DNA from: an uncultured Lachnospiraceae bacterium
GTDB lineage: Bacteria; Bacillota; Clostridia; Lachnospirales; Lachnospiraceae
DNA length: 64,000 bases
Reading direction: 5' to 3'
Assembly: GCA_946615865.1 (NCBI GenBank)
Contig: CAMOIJ010000006.1
Location: forward strand, 1 to 64,000
Shown here: piece by piece, positions 33,759 to 42,718 of the stretch
Numbering within the stretch: the stretch's first letter is position 1
How the letters are laid out: each line of letters opens with the position of its first letter
The notes under the pieces: generated by a model
The model's database searches: none
What the model was told of the DNA's origin: nothing
Seen by the model: only the letters and a program-made list of their open reading frames with translations
Program-made: the position numbers and the translations under genes

Positions 33759-36146
33759 TCAATAATGAAGGAAATCCTTATCCCTCAGTATAATTCTCTG
33801 TGCCCCGGCCTTTCTCCTTGAAAAAGAGTCCACAAGGCTCGAGATCGTCTTGCGGCTCGCGTAGTAAAGCGCCTCATCCACGATATCCCTGATATCTTCG
33901 AGAGTCACGCTGTGGTCCACAGTCTGCATAGACATTATCCGGCTCTCAAGAGCGCTGATCCCGTACTCATCGATCTCACACTGCAGTTTCCCTGCGTACT
34001 CTCTTGCATAACCAAGAAGAGTATCTACGCTGAGAGCTGCAATATCGACCCTTGCCGGGAACATCTCTTTCATCCTCGGATGATCGTTTAAAAACGCGTC
34101 CATGACGCCCTTTCTGTCGATCATAATGATCAGGATGCTGCGCTCAGGCACTGCGATCATCTCACACAGCGCCGCCGCTCCTTCCTCGCTCATCATGGAA
34201 GCCTTCTCAATGATCAGAGCTCCGAAGGGCATTCTCGGGATCACGCGAAGGACATTCTCCCTGGTAATATATCTGCCTTCCGATTTCGCGATCTGGCCGA
34301 CGAAATTGGGATTCTTCTGCCGGTACCGCAGTACCAGTTCCCTTGCAAGGCTAAGCGTTCCCGCCCCTTCATCGCCGGTGATCACGACATTGCCTCTTCC
34401 TCCCTCTAAGAAGATCCTGTCGAGCGCGTCTGTAAGCTGCCTGATGGAGTCCTCGGAGTGAAGATACATCTGTCCCTTGCTGCCCTTCCCATCCGTTCTG
34501 GTCAGCGTCATCTGCTCCACAGCAAACTCTTTCGGGAATGCTCCCCCGCCTTCCGTAACGAACAGGCTCGTGTCATATCCGGCACTCTCTTCATCATTGT
34601 CTCTGATCTCAAGCGCCTTGTGCACTTCCCCCGGATCCCAGGATTTGGTCGAGCCGGCGTTCTCCCGCTTCGCGTCTGTGAGCGGAGCCTTCTTCATACC
34701 CGAAGGAACCTTCTGCGGCGGAGCGTCGTCCTCAAGCCCGTTATACTCGTAGAAATCCCGCTTCACCTTCTCCCACTCGTTCATGATCTCTTCGAGATTG
34801 AGCTGTCCGGTGATCTGCTTCTCCGGTTTCGGGTCCTCCTGTATTACCATCGCGTACTGTCCGTCAGTTTCCTGGCGCAGGTAAGGGTCATAATTTTCCA
34901 GATTCCTGAGCCCTTTCGCGATCGTCTCCTGCATTCTCTCCTGTGAAAATATAGACTCTTCCACAGAACTCACTTCAAAGGACCGGTCTTCAAATACAGC
35001 GTGATCCGCTGCAGGCGCCGGCGTTGTCGTTCCGGATTTCGCCGGCTTCTTCTGTATGTCCGGCCTGCCCGCACTGCTGTCTTCCTGTCCGCGCTCACTG
35101 TCTCGGCTCTTCTTCGCCGGCTTCTTCTTCAGTTCCCCGGGACTGATCCTGTAATCCTCATATTCCCAGGGGATCTCCGCCGCCGGCTCCCGGTTGAGCG
35201 CAGGGATCATCTCCTCCTTCTGTGCCGGTTCAGGAGTTTGTCCGCTTACGGAATCGCCGGACTCATCAGTTGCTGCCGCAGAACCTCCCTGCGCCTGCCC
35301 GTCTTCTTTATCCTGTTCCGTTTCCGAAAGATCAGTCCCTTCTTCCGGGGCCCTGACCTGCTCCTTCCCGGTGTCCAGATCCGGTTCTTCGCCGGTATCA
35401 TTGCTATCTTCCCCGCGGGCAGCCTCTTTCTCCGCGTCCGCTTCGGGACTGTCGGAACGCGCGGGTATCCTGATGGTCTCCGCATCCGGTGTGCTGCCGC
35501 TTTCCGCGCCGCTCTCTTCCTCTTCTTCCTCTTCCCCGTTCATCTTCCTGAAAAGAGCTTTCTGTTTCACGGTCAGTTCCGTGAAAGAGGCCTTGAGTTC
35601 CAGAGCCTTGTACACATATCTGCCGTACCCGAAAAAGGCGATGATCTCATCACACTCGGACGCGCACAAAGTCCTCTCTCCGGCTTCCAGATACAGCTTC
35701 GCAAGCTCATAGGCCCATTTATCGCGGAAGTCATGCTTGGCCAGATCCTCCAGGACGGCGATCCTCTCGTTCACGCTTACATTCTGCGCCTTATACAGTT
35801 TGTACTGAAGCACATAACGGTCAGCGTCTCTCGGAGCCACATTGATATACTCGTTGTAGAGCTGCAACGCTCTTACATAATTACCGAGCTTGAGTTCAAG
35901 TTCACAGAGAGAAAAGATGATCTGTCTTCCATATGGGCTCTTGGCGTAAGCCAGTTCCAGCACCCGCTTGCTGTCATGATATCTTCGGTTTAGTTTATAG
36001 ACGTCGCTGATCCTGCAGAGTGTCCTTACATTCTTCACTCTGCGCCAGTCCACAGAGTCGGCGACTTCAGCCGCCTCCCTGAATCGACGCTTAGAGATCA
36101 GCGAATCGATCTCGCTGATCGTAACTTTCAGTTCATATTTATCCAA
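33759..36146 (-). CDS. TPR protein with a C-terminal degenerate AAA domain
   Basis: About 795 residues. The N-terminal 190 residues are tetratricopeptide-like (AAEVADSVDWRRV, SKRVLELAYAKSP, ALQLYNEYINVAPRDAD). A central region (about 200-500) is low-complexity, Glu/Asp/Ser/Pro-rich. The C-terminal 270 residues resemble a CbxX/SpoVK-type AAA module, but Walker A reads GDEGAGTLS without Lys, Walker B reads ALIIEKAS, and the expected arginine finger before MFPARVD is absent. So it looks non-catalytic. I chose a TTG start (MDKYELK) with GAGGT upstream; a GTG 27 bases earlier is the alternative. Function unknown; a scaffold is plausible. Confidence 0.75.
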   Translation of the reverse strand: MDKYELKVTISEIDSLISKRRFREAAEVADSVDWRRVKNVRTLCRISDVYKLNRRYHDSKRVLELAYAKSPYGRQIIFSLCELELKLGNYVRALQLYNEYINVAPRDADRYVLQYKLYKAQNVSVNERIAVLEDLAKHDFRDKWAYELAKLYLEAGERTLCASECDEIIAFFGYGRYVYKALELKASFTELTVKQKALFRKMNGEEEEEEESGAESGSTPDAETIRIPARSDSPEADAEKEAARGEDSNDTGEEPDLDTGKEQVRAPEEGTDLSETEQDKEDGQAQGGSAAATDESGDSVSGQTPEPAQKEEMIPALNREPAAEIPWEYEDYRISPGELKKKPAKKSRDSERGQEDSSAGRPDIQKKPAKSGTTTPAPAADHAVFEDRSFEVSSVEESIFSQERMQETIAKGLRNLENYDPYLRQETDGQYAMVIQEDPKPEKQITGQLNLEEIMNEWEKVKRDFYEYNGLEDDAPPQKVPSGMKKAPLTDAKRENAGSTKSWDPGEVHKALEIRDNDEESAGYDTSLFVTEGGGAFPKEFAVEQMTLTRTDGKGSKGQMYLHSEDSIRQLTDALDRIFLEGGRGNVVITGDEGAGTLSLARELVLRYRQKNPNFVGQIAKSEGRYITRENVLRVIPRMPFGALIIEKASMMSEEGAAALCEMIAVPERSILIIMIDRKGVMDAFLNDHPRMKEMFPARVDIAALSVDTLLGYAREYAGKLQCEIDEYGISALESRIMSMQTVDHSVTLEDIRDIVDEALYYASRKTISSLVDSFSRRKAGAQRIILRDKDFLHY

Positions 36147-36281
36147 CTTTAGACCTCGGCTGTTACTCGTCACAATTTACTACAAACCGGTCCTCACCTG
36201 TGCAAAAACAGGGCAAATTCACTAATTTCAGTTTATCATACGCCTATAGCAATGTCAAAAACCAATGCCTGTAAGGCCGCT

Positions 36282-37178
36282 TCAAATGCCCTGTTCCGAA
36301 CCTTCAGGATCCGGATCCAATATAAGAGAGAGCCGCGCGAACTGCTCCAGCGAAAGAGCTTCTCCTCTCACGGTGGGAGCCAGCCCCATCCCATCCAGCG
36401 CGTCTGTCACTTCTTCCCTTGTATACTGCTTCCCTCCGACACAGTAGCCGTGAGACACCGCGTTGGCAAGGGTCTTGCGCCGCTGGTTGAAAGCCGCCCG
36501 GATCAGCCCGAACATGACCTTCTCATTGCAGTCCACCGGCGGTTCCTCGAAGGCCTTAAGGCACAGGACACTGCTGTCCACGCCCGGCCGCGGGATAAAG
36601 CATGAGGGGCTCACCGTCATCACCGCTTCAGGCTCAGCATAATACTGGACCGCCAGCGACAGGGCTCCGTACTCCTTGCTGCCCGGACCTGAGCGGATCC
36701 TGTCCGCTACTTCTTTCTGGACCATTACAGTTATACTCCTGAACACATTTTTCTGTTCCAGCAGCTGCATGAGGATCGGCGTGGTCACATAATAGGGAAG
36801 ATTGGCCACCACCTTGAGCGGCCTCCCTTCATTATATTCGTCGCATATTGCCCGAAGGTCAGTCTTTAGAATATCCTGCCACAGTATTTTGACATTATCG
36901 CAGTCTTCCAGCGTCTCCTCCAGCACCGGCCGCAGGCTCTCGTCGATCTCGACGCATATCACCTTTCCCGCCGCCCCGGACAAAAGCTGCGTCATGCTCC
37001 CTATCCCGGGCCCGATCTCCAGCACACAGTCGTCCTGCGTGATCTGCGCGGCGTCAATGATCCCCCTGATCACATTCGCGTCGATCAGAAAGTTCTGGCC
37101 ATACTTCTTGCGCGCCCTGATCCCGTATTTTTCCAAAATATACCGGGTAGCTCCCGGTGTCGCTAATACTTCTCTCAT
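36282..37178 (-). CDS. rsmA: 16S rRNA dimethyladenosine transferase
   Basis: A 298-residue KsgA/RsmA enzyme that dimethylates two adjacent adenosines near the 3' end of 16S rRNA. The N-terminus has KKYGQNFLID, followed by the SAM-binding motif VLEIGPGIGSMTQLL, the acidic motif VICVEIDE and the catalytic NLPYYVTTPI. The C-terminal helical domain contains AFNQRRKTLANAV. It starts 14 bases after tatD, an arrangement common in Firmicutes. Confidence 0.96.
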   Translation of the reverse strand: MREVLATPGATRYILEKYGIRARKKYGQNFLIDANVIRGIIDAAQITQDDCVLEIGPGIGSMTQLLSGAAGKVICVEIDESLRPVLEETLEDCDNVKILWQDILKTDLRAICDEYNEGRPLKVVANLPYYVTTPILMQLLEQKNVFRSITVMVQKEVADRIRSGPGSKEYGALSLAVQYYAEPEAVMTVSPSCFIPRPGVDSSVLCLKAFEEPPVDCNEKVMFGLIRAAFNQRRKTLANAVSHGYCVGGKQYTREEVTDALDGMGLAPTVRGEALSLEQFARLSLILDPDPEGSEQGI

Positions 37179-37192
37179 CGGTTCCTCTTTCT

Positions 37193-37957
37193 TTATAAGC
37201 GGTACATCCTGACGGCGTTCTGCTCCGTCACCCGGATTACTTCCTCCTCCGGGATCTCCTTGATCTCCGCAAGTTTCGTCACCACATGCGGAAGGTAAAG
37301 TGAGGAGTTTCTCTTTCCTCTGTACGGCACAGGCGCCAGATACGGACAGTCTGTCTCAAGGATCAGACGTTCCAGCGGGATCTCCTTTGCGACCTCGACA
37401 AGCTTCCTGGCATTCTTAAATGTAAGAACTCCGCCGATGCCGATATAGAATCCCATCTTCACAAATTCTCTCGCCATCTCCACACTGTAGGAAAAGCAGT
37501 GCACCACGCCTCCGGTCTTCTCCGCGTGATTCTCTTTCATGATCCTCATCGTGTCAGCCGCCGCTTCCCTGGAGTGGACTACGACCGGCATATCCACCTC
37601 CCGCGCCAGCTGCAGCTGCCTTGCAAACCAATGTTTCTGAATTTCTCTGTCGGGCTCCGGCCAGTAATAATCAAGTCCGATCTCTCCCACTGCCACAGCC
37701 TTATCATCCGCGAGCTTTCCCCTGATCTCCTCCAGCAGTTCTTCCGTCATCTCCGCGCAGTGCTCCGGATGAATTCCCAGGGCGCAGTAAACATGCGGAA
37801 ACCGGTGAGCCAGATCAAGGCACTCGTCTATACTCCGGGGCGACGCGGCAATATTCACCACGCGTCCGATCCCTGCCGCCGGAAGTCCCGCCAGCAGCTC
37901 ATCCCTGTCGCCGTCAAAAGCTTCGTCGTCATAATGTGCATGTGTATCAAAAATCAT
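37193..37957 (-). CDS. tatD: TatD-family metal-dependent hydrolase
   Basis: A 254-residue TatD-type DNase/hydrolase. Metal-binding motifs are FDTHAHYDDEAF at the N-terminus, VGEIGLDYYW, VVHSREAA, GVVHCFSY and LILETDCPYLAP, spelling out the TIM-barrel binuclear site. Members act as 3'-5' exonucleases or D-aminoacyl-tRNA-related deacylases. First gene of a tatD-rsmA pair. Confidence 0.93.
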   Translation of the reverse strand: MIFDTHAHYDDEAFDGDRDELLAGLPAAGIGRVVNIAASPRSIDECLDLAHRFPHVYCALGIHPEHCAEMTEELLEEIRGKLADDKAVAVGEIGLDYYWPEPDREIQKHWFARQLQLAREVDMPVVVHSREAAADTMRIMKENHAEKTGGVVHCFSYSVEMAREFVKMGFYIGIGGVLTFKNARKLVEVAKEIPLERLILETDCPYLAPVPYRGKRNSSLYLPHVVTKLAEIKEIPEEEVIRVTEQNAVRMYRL

Positions 37958-37992
37958 CTCTGTCCTCTTTTAGAAAAAATAATAAAAAAGTC

Positions 37993-38021
37993 TTGCATTT
38001 CCAAAACTCTTCCCCTATAAT
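37993..38021 (+). promoter_or_regulatory. Predicted promoter of tRNA-Lys
   Basis: -35 TTGCAT (37993-37998), 17-base spacer, perfect -10 TATAAT (38016-38021), about 50 bases before the mature tRNA 5' end. Confidence 0.75.
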
Positions 38022-38071
38022 AACACTTGCGTCACGAATAAGAAAACAATTTCGTCGCACAAATACAATAT

Positions 38072-38144
38072 GCGCTTCTAGCTCAGCTGGTAGAGCACCT
38101 GACTCTTAATCAGGGTGTCCAGGGTTCGAGTCCCTGGAGGCGCA
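38072..38144 (+). tRNA. tRNA-Lys (anticodon CUU)
   Basis: A 73-base cloverleaf: acceptor GCGCTTC pairs with GAGGCGC (discriminator A at 38144), D-arm GCTC...GAGC, anticodon stem CCTGA/TCAGG with loop CTCTTAA (anticodon CTT at 38105-38107), variable loop GTGTC, T-arm CAGGG-TTCGAGT-CCCTG. CCA is not encoded and must be added. A single tRNA gene with its own promoter and terminator. Confidence 0.97.
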
Positions 38145-38150
38145 CTCGCC

Positions 38151-38199
38151 AAACTGTTGTAATTACTGATGTTTCAGTAATCACAGCAGTTTTTTTATT
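38151..38199 (+). terminator. Terminator of tRNA-Lys
   Basis: AAACTG and an adjacent AATTACTGA pair with TCAGTAATC and CAGTTT around a short loop; the second arm runs into seven T. Confidence 0.85.
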
Positions 38200-38260
38200 G
38201 CCTGAATTCACGTCTTCTCCACATTTATTAAGAATTTGTTACAAATTATGAATAATATAT

Positions 38261-38289
38261 TTGCATTATTGTCATTTATTCGTTATAAT
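38261..38289 (+). promoter_or_regulatory. Predicted promoter for the cell-wall-binding glucosaminidase genes
   Basis: -35 TTGCAT (38261-38266), 17-base spacer, perfect -10 TATAAT (38284-38289), 41 bases before the start codon, in an AT-rich gap. Confidence 0.7.
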
Positions 38290-38329
38290 CATCGTAAAAA
38301 GGTTAATAATTTGTGGAAGGAGTTCCATT

Positions 38330-40771
38330 ATGAAACGCAAACTCGCTTTACTTCTTGCAGGATGCTTAGCAATTTCTCCCGCTGCGGCGGGTTATTATCC
38401 CGCTCAGGCTTTGGCGGCTGAGACAGACGCCGGATCTGAGTCCGGCGATCCGGTTCCGGCCAAAATATCAGTATCAGTCAAAGACGAGAATGAGACCGTC
38501 CTGAGCGCGATCAGTAATGACGCCGGGCAGGAAGAAGATACAGCAAAATACAGCATGTCCGTCGGGGAGACCCGGCAGCTCACCGCTCTCATAGAGCAGG
38601 GCGAAGAATTTCCCGCTCTTTCTGTCTGGAACAGCGAAACTCCCGAGATCATTGATATAGATGACGACGGGTTCATAACAGCCAAATCTGCAGGCGCAGG
38701 TCTGATCTCACTTAGCATATCCAGCGATATAAGCCAGAATCCTACGGAGTTTAAATATGAGATCATTGTCTCGGAGCCTGTGATTGAGGTTTCCGAAGAA
38801 ATAACTGAAGTGACAGTAGATACCGCTCCTGTTCCGGCAGAGCCTGCGGCTGAAGCCGCAGATTCCGCAGAAACAACAGTATCCGGTGATCCGGATGCAG
38901 CTCCCGAAGCAGAGCCTGCCGAAGCTGCTGCAGAACCCGAAGCCGCTGAAACAACTGCTAGCGAAGCAGCTCCGGCTCCTGAAGCAGAGCCCGCAGCTGA
39001 AGTCGCAGATCCTGAACCCGCTGAAACAGCTGCGGCTCCCGAAGCACAAGTATCCGGCAATCCGGCTCCGGCTCCCGAAGAAGAGCCCGCCGAAGCTGCC
39101 GCAGAACCCGAAGCAACAGTATCCGGCGATCCGGCTCCGGCTCCTGAAACAGAGCCCGCGGCTGAAGCCGCAGCTTCCGTAGAAGCATCAGTATCCGGCG
39201 ATCCTACCGCAGTTGCCGCCACAGAGCCCACAGAGTCAACTGCAGCCGCCATCGCGATGAACGCGGCGGTAGAGACTGGAAATACTTCTTCCAAAGTCAC
39301 CCCCGCTCAAGGCGCTGTCGTGACGCCCCACTGGGAGGGAAGTTATTCCACCAGCTGGCGCTACATCAAGAACGACGGTACCAAAGCTACCGGAAAGATG
39401 ACGATCGACGGAAAGATCTATATTTTTAATTCTGCCGGAGAAATGTGCACAGGATGGACCTATTACGGGAATGCCTGGTACTATCTCGAGCGCAGCGGAG
39501 AGGCGAAAAAGGGCTGGTACAAAGAAGGCAGAACATGGTATTACCTCACGGGCGACGGCTCCATGAAGACCGGGCGGCTCGATCTCGGCAGTTCCTCCTT
39601 CATCTTTAATAATTCCGGCGCCATGCTGACCGGATGGGCCTGGTACGGCGGCAAATGGTACTACATGGACTCCGACGGCTACATGAAAAAGGGCTGGTAT
39701 AAGGAAGGCAGAACATGGTATTACCTTACGGGCGACGGTTCAATGAAAACCGGACGACTCGATCTCGGCAGTTCCTCCTTCATCTTTAATAATTCCGGCG
39801 CCATGCTGACCGGATGGGCCTGGTACGGCGGCAAATGGTATTACATGGATTCCAATGGCTATATGAAGAGAGGATGGCTTTGGAATGGCGGTCATTGGTA
39901 CTACCTCACAAGCGACGGTTCCATGAAGACCGGCTGGCTCACTGACGGCAAGGCAAAATATTATTTGAACGCAGACGGTTCCATGAAGACCGGCTGGCTG
40001 AAGACCGGCGGGAAATGGTATTTCCTTAACAGCAGCGGAGCCATGAAGACCGGCTGGCTCTGGAACGGCGGTTATTGGTATTACCTCGCAAGCGACGGCG
40101 CCATGAAGACCGGCTGGTTCTGGGACGGCAAAAACTGGTATTACTTCAATAAAGCCGGCGACATGAGATACGGCTGGCTCGAGGAGAACGGCGCCAAGTA
40201 CTATCTTGGTTCCTCCGGAGCCATGCTGACCGGCTCCCAGAAGATCGGCGGCACCTGGTATTACTTTAACGGCGACGGGTCTCTGGCAGTCAGCACGAAT
40301 TCCTACAGTAATACTGAGGAGTTCATACAGTGCATCGCACCGCTGGTCATCAAATACGCGCCCCAGTACAATGTCAAGGTCTACAGCCCCATCATCGCTC
40401 AGGCGATCCTGGAGAGCGCTTCCGGCGAATCGAGCCTCGGCAAACAGTACAACAACTTCTTCGGTCTCAAGTGCGGAACACTCTGGACCGGAAAGAGCGT
40501 AAATCTCCGCACAGGTGAGGAATACACGCCCGGTTCCTATACCACGATCTCCGCGAACTTCCGTGTCTACGACACTATGGAGGAAGGCGTCAGAGGATAT
40601 TTCGAGTTCCTGTTCAGAAACAGGACCCGCTACAACAACCTGATCGGAGAAACTGATCCTTACGAGTATCTGGTAAAGATCAAGGCTGACGGATATGCCA
40701 CCTCCAGCAACTATGTCAGGAACGTATACAACGTGATCAAAAGCTATAACCTGACAAGATTTGACCCGTGA
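38330..40771 (+). CDS. Secreted cell-wall-binding N-acetylglucosaminidase (GH73-type)
   Basis: An 813-residue secreted protein. Signal peptide 1-30 (MKRKLALLLAGCLAISP, ending near QALAAE); Ig-like/Big2-type domain about 40-155; Ala/Glu/Pro-rich repetitive linker about 163-320 with recurring VSGDPAPAPE; about fifteen choline-binding-type repeats (pattern GWxxxxGxWYYLxxxGxMKTG) at about 337-650; and a C-terminal glucosaminidase at about 665-813 with YSPIIAQAILESASGESSLG (catalytic Glu in ILES) and YNNFFGLKCG. It hydrolyses peptidoglycan glycan strands, probably in daughter-cell separation or turnover. GGAAGGAG precedes the ATG. A 180-bp tandem duplication lies inside. Confidence 0.92.
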   Translation: MKRKLALLLAGCLAISPAAAGYYPAQALAAETDAGSESGDPVPAKISVSVKDENETVLSAISNDAGQEEDTAKYSMSVGETRQLTALIEQGEEFPALSVWNSETPEIIDIDDDGFITAKSAGAGLISLSISSDISQNPTEFKYEIIVSEPVIEVSEEITEVTVDTAPVPAEPAAEAADSAETTVSGDPDAAPEAEPAEAAAEPEAAETTASEAAPAPEAEPAAEVADPEPAETAAAPEAQVSGNPAPAPEEEPAEAAAEPEATVSGDPAPAPETEPAAEAAASVEASVSGDPTAVAATEPTESTAAAIAMNAAVETGNTSSKVTPAQGAVVTPHWEGSYSTSWRYIKNDGTKATGKMTIDGKIYIFNSAGEMCTGWTYYGNAWYYLERSGEAKKGWYKEGRTWYYLTGDGSMKTGRLDLGSSSFIFNNSGAMLTGWAWYGGKWYYMDSDGYMKKGWYKEGRTWYYLTGDGSMKTGRLDLGSSSFIFNNSGAMLTGWAWYGGKWYYMDSNGYMKRGWLWNGGHWYYLTSDGSMKTGWLTDGKAKYYLNADGSMKTGWLKTGGKWYFLNSSGAMKTGWLWNGGYWYYLASDGAMKTGWFWDGKNWYYFNKAGDMRYGWLEENGAKYYLGSSGAMLTGSQKIGGTWYYFNGDGSLAVSTNSYSNTEEFIQCIAPLVIKYAPQYNVKVYSPIIAQAILESASGESSLGKQYNNFFGLKCGTLWTGKSVNLRTGEEYTPGSYTTISANFRVYDTMEEGVRGYFEFLFRNRTRYNNLIGETDPYEYLVKIKADGYATSSNYVRNVYNVIKSYNLTRFDP
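39506..39865 (+). repeat. Two tandem 180-bp units within the cell-wall-binding repeats
   Basis: Unit 1 (39506-39685) and unit 2 (39686-39865) encode the same 60-residue block, three wall-binding repeats, apart from a final Asp-to-Asn change. A stretch of about 85 bases starting at CTCGATCTCGG is identical in both; other differences are mostly synonymous. This indicates recent in-frame duplication. Confidence 0.85.
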
Positions 40772-40786
40772 TTATGAGGAGTTTTG

Positions 40787-42112
40787 ATGATTAAGAGATT
40801 ATACACCCGTTTATCACTCATATTGATGCTGGCGGCAGCCGCTCCTATGCTGTCTCCCGCTTTCCCCGTCCGGGCTGCCGCCCGGGTCTCTTCCGCGGAA
40901 ACCTCCCCGGTACGCGCAGATCTTTCCGCCGGAAAGTTCACCGTTGAGAACGGCAGGACCTACTGCAAAAACGCGGATGGATCCAACAGGACCGGATGGG
41001 TGAGTGAATCCGGAAGCTGGTACTATTTTGACCAAAAAGACGGCCACATGCTCACGGGATGGGTCAAAGACGGCGGCAAATGGTACTATCTTAATACCAA
41101 AGACGGAAAAATGGTGACAGGCTGGCTGGTCCTTAATCCCTCCGGCACAAAATACTATCTCAAAAAAGACGGATCCATGATCCAGGGCCCCGCGTGGGCT
41201 ACGATCGGCAGCGGAAGGTACTTCTTTACCTCCGACGGCGACGTTGCAAACGCCTGGGAACTGAAAGAAGGAAAATGGTATTACTATACCACAGAAGGAA
41301 CAGCTGTAAAAAACAGATGGATCCTCTATAAGAACCATTACTACTATATGTCTGCCGACGGTGCCGCAGCAGTCGGCACCGTTAATATCGATGGCAGAGA
41401 ATACAAATTCGGCAGTTCCTGCGATCTGCTCGGCGCTGTCCCCTCTTCCGTTGCGGCTGCCGCGAAAGCGCCTCTGACGACCGAAAAGCTTAAATCCGGC
41501 ACCGCGAATGTCAAAACTGAGAAAGACAGCGCAGCTACCGCGAAAAACGCAGACAAAGACGCGCAAAAAGAGACAGCGGCCGCAAAAGAGGAGGCCTCTA
41601 AAGCAACTGAGGCCGCCGTTACAAAGGTTGTCGGCAAACTTAACGAAACCACCGAATCCAGGAAGCAGTTCGTGATCCAGATCGCGAATTATGTGCGCAA
41701 ATACGCACCTCAGTACGGCATAAAGGTCTACAGCCCCATCATCGCCCAGGCGATCCACGAGAGCGGCTGGGGAGAATCTTCTCTCTCCGCTAAATACCAC
41801 AACTACTTCGGACTCAAGTGCGGTACCCTCTGGACCGGAAAGAGTGTAAATCTCTCCACCAAGGAGGAGTACTCCGCCGGTACGCTGACCACGATCAGGA
41901 GCAACTTCCGCGCCTATGACAGCATGGAAGAAGGCGTCAAGGGATATTTTGAATTCATTCAGCTTAAGCGCTACGCCAACCTCAAAGGCGTCACAAATCC
42001 CAGGCAGTACCTTCAGAATATCAAGAACGACGGCTACTGCACCGGAAGTCAATATGTCGACCACACGATGGCGATCATAAATCTCTATAACCTGACTCAG
42101 TTTGACAAATGA
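40787..42112 (+). CDS. Second secreted cell-wall-binding glucosaminidase
   Basis: A 441-residue paralogue of the preceding protein. Signal peptide 1-30; about seven wall-binding repeats at about 48-205; an Ala/Lys/Thr/Glu-rich linker (about 218-288); and a GH73-type domain (about 291-441) with YSPIIAQAIHESGWGESSLS (catalytic Glu) and HNYFGLKCGTLWTGKSVNL, nearly identical to its neighbour. It lacks the Ig-like domain and the long acidic linker; its linker is basic instead. GAGGAG precedes the ATG, 15 bases after the previous stop, so both are co-transcribed. Confidence 0.92.
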   Translation: MIKRLYTRLSLILMLAAAAPMLSPAFPVRAAARVSSAETSPVRADLSAGKFTVENGRTYCKNADGSNRTGWVSESGSWYYFDQKDGHMLTGWVKDGGKWYYLNTKDGKMVTGWLVLNPSGTKYYLKKDGSMIQGPAWATIGSGRYFFTSDGDVANAWELKEGKWYYYTTEGTAVKNRWILYKNHYYYMSADGAAAVGTVNIDGREYKFGSSCDLLGAVPSSVAAAAKAPLTTEKLKSGTANVKTEKDSAATAKNADKDAQKETAAAKEEASKATEAAVTKVVGKLNETTESRKQFVIQIANYVRKYAPQYGIKVYSPIIAQAIHESGWGESSLSAKYHNYFGLKCGTLWTGKSVNLSTKEEYSAGTLTTIRSNFRAYDSMEEGVKGYFEFIQLKRYANLKGVTNPRQYLQNIKNDGYCTGSQYVDHTMAIINLYNLTQFDK

Positions 42113-42165
42113 CGCCGGATATGAAATGATATCACCCGACAGCCCCGAGATTGGAGATATGGAAA

Positions 42166-42687
42166 GTGACTGACAATACGGAATTTACCCGGGAAGATAT
42201 CAAATACATGAAGGCCGCCCTGAAGCAGGCCGAAAAAGCGCTGGCTATCGGTGAAGTTCCGATCGGCGCCGTCATCGTGGAAAATGGCCGCATCATCGGC
42301 CGCGGTTACAACCGCCGCAACACCGATCACACTACCCTGGCCCACGCCGAGATCACCGCGATCAGAAAGGCCAACAAGAAAGTCGGCGACTGGCGGCTGG
42401 AGGGATGTACGCTGTACGTAACTCTCGAGCCCTGCCAGATGTGCGCCGGCGCCCTTGTTCAGTCAAGGATCGACAGAGTCGTGATCGGAGCCCCCAGTTT
42501 CAAATCCGGCTGCGGCGGAACACTTCTCAACATCCTGCAAAACAGCGAATTCAACCACCAGGTCGTGGTGGATCAGGGACTGATGCAGGAGGAGTGCACG
42601 CAGATCCTGCAGCGTTTCTTCAAGGATCTTCGCCTTCGAAACAAGATGCGCAAAAAGGCCGGCTCAGCAGATCAATCTTTTGATTGA
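42166..42687 (+). CDS. tadA: tRNA-specific adenosine deaminase
   Basis: A 173-residue zinc deaminase converting A34 to inosine in tRNA-Arg. Zinc/catalytic motifs are LAHAEITAI (His ligand and Glu) and LEPCQMCAGAL (Cys ligands). The start is taken as GTG with GGAGA 8 bases upstream; a TTG 15 bases earlier is possible. Its TGA stop lies inside the -35 box of the SRP RNA promoter. The SRP RNA gene follows on the same strand, a neighbour order common in Firmicutes. Confidence 0.93.
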   Translation: MTDNTEFTREDIKYMKAALKQAEKALAIGEVPIGAVIVENGRIIGRGYNRRNTDHTTLAHAEITAIRKANKKVGDWRLEGCTLYVTLEPCQMCAGALVQSRIDRVVIGAPSFKSGCGGTLLNILQNSEFNHQVVVDQGLMQEECTQILQRFFKDLRLRNKMRKKAGSADQSFD

Positions 42688-42712
42688 CTTTGCCGGCTGA
42701 ATCTACTATATT
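42684..42712 (+). promoter_or_regulatory. Strong promoter of the SRP RNA gene, overlapping the tadA stop codon
   Basis: -35 TTGACT (42684-42689), 17-base spacer, -10 TATATT (42707-42712). The TGA at 42685-42687 that ends tadA is inside the -35 box. Predicted start about 42719. Confidence 0.8.
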
Positions 42713-42718
42713 TACACA

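Noticed and set aside
39440-40290. CRISPR-like periodic repeats
   Set aside because: The period is coding (about 20 residues per unit) and the units are wall-binding motifs; no constant repeat with unique spacers.
40814-42064. 416-codon open frame opposite the second glucosaminidase
   Set aside because: Antisense shadow of a repeat-containing gene with clear signal peptide and enzyme domain on the plus strand.
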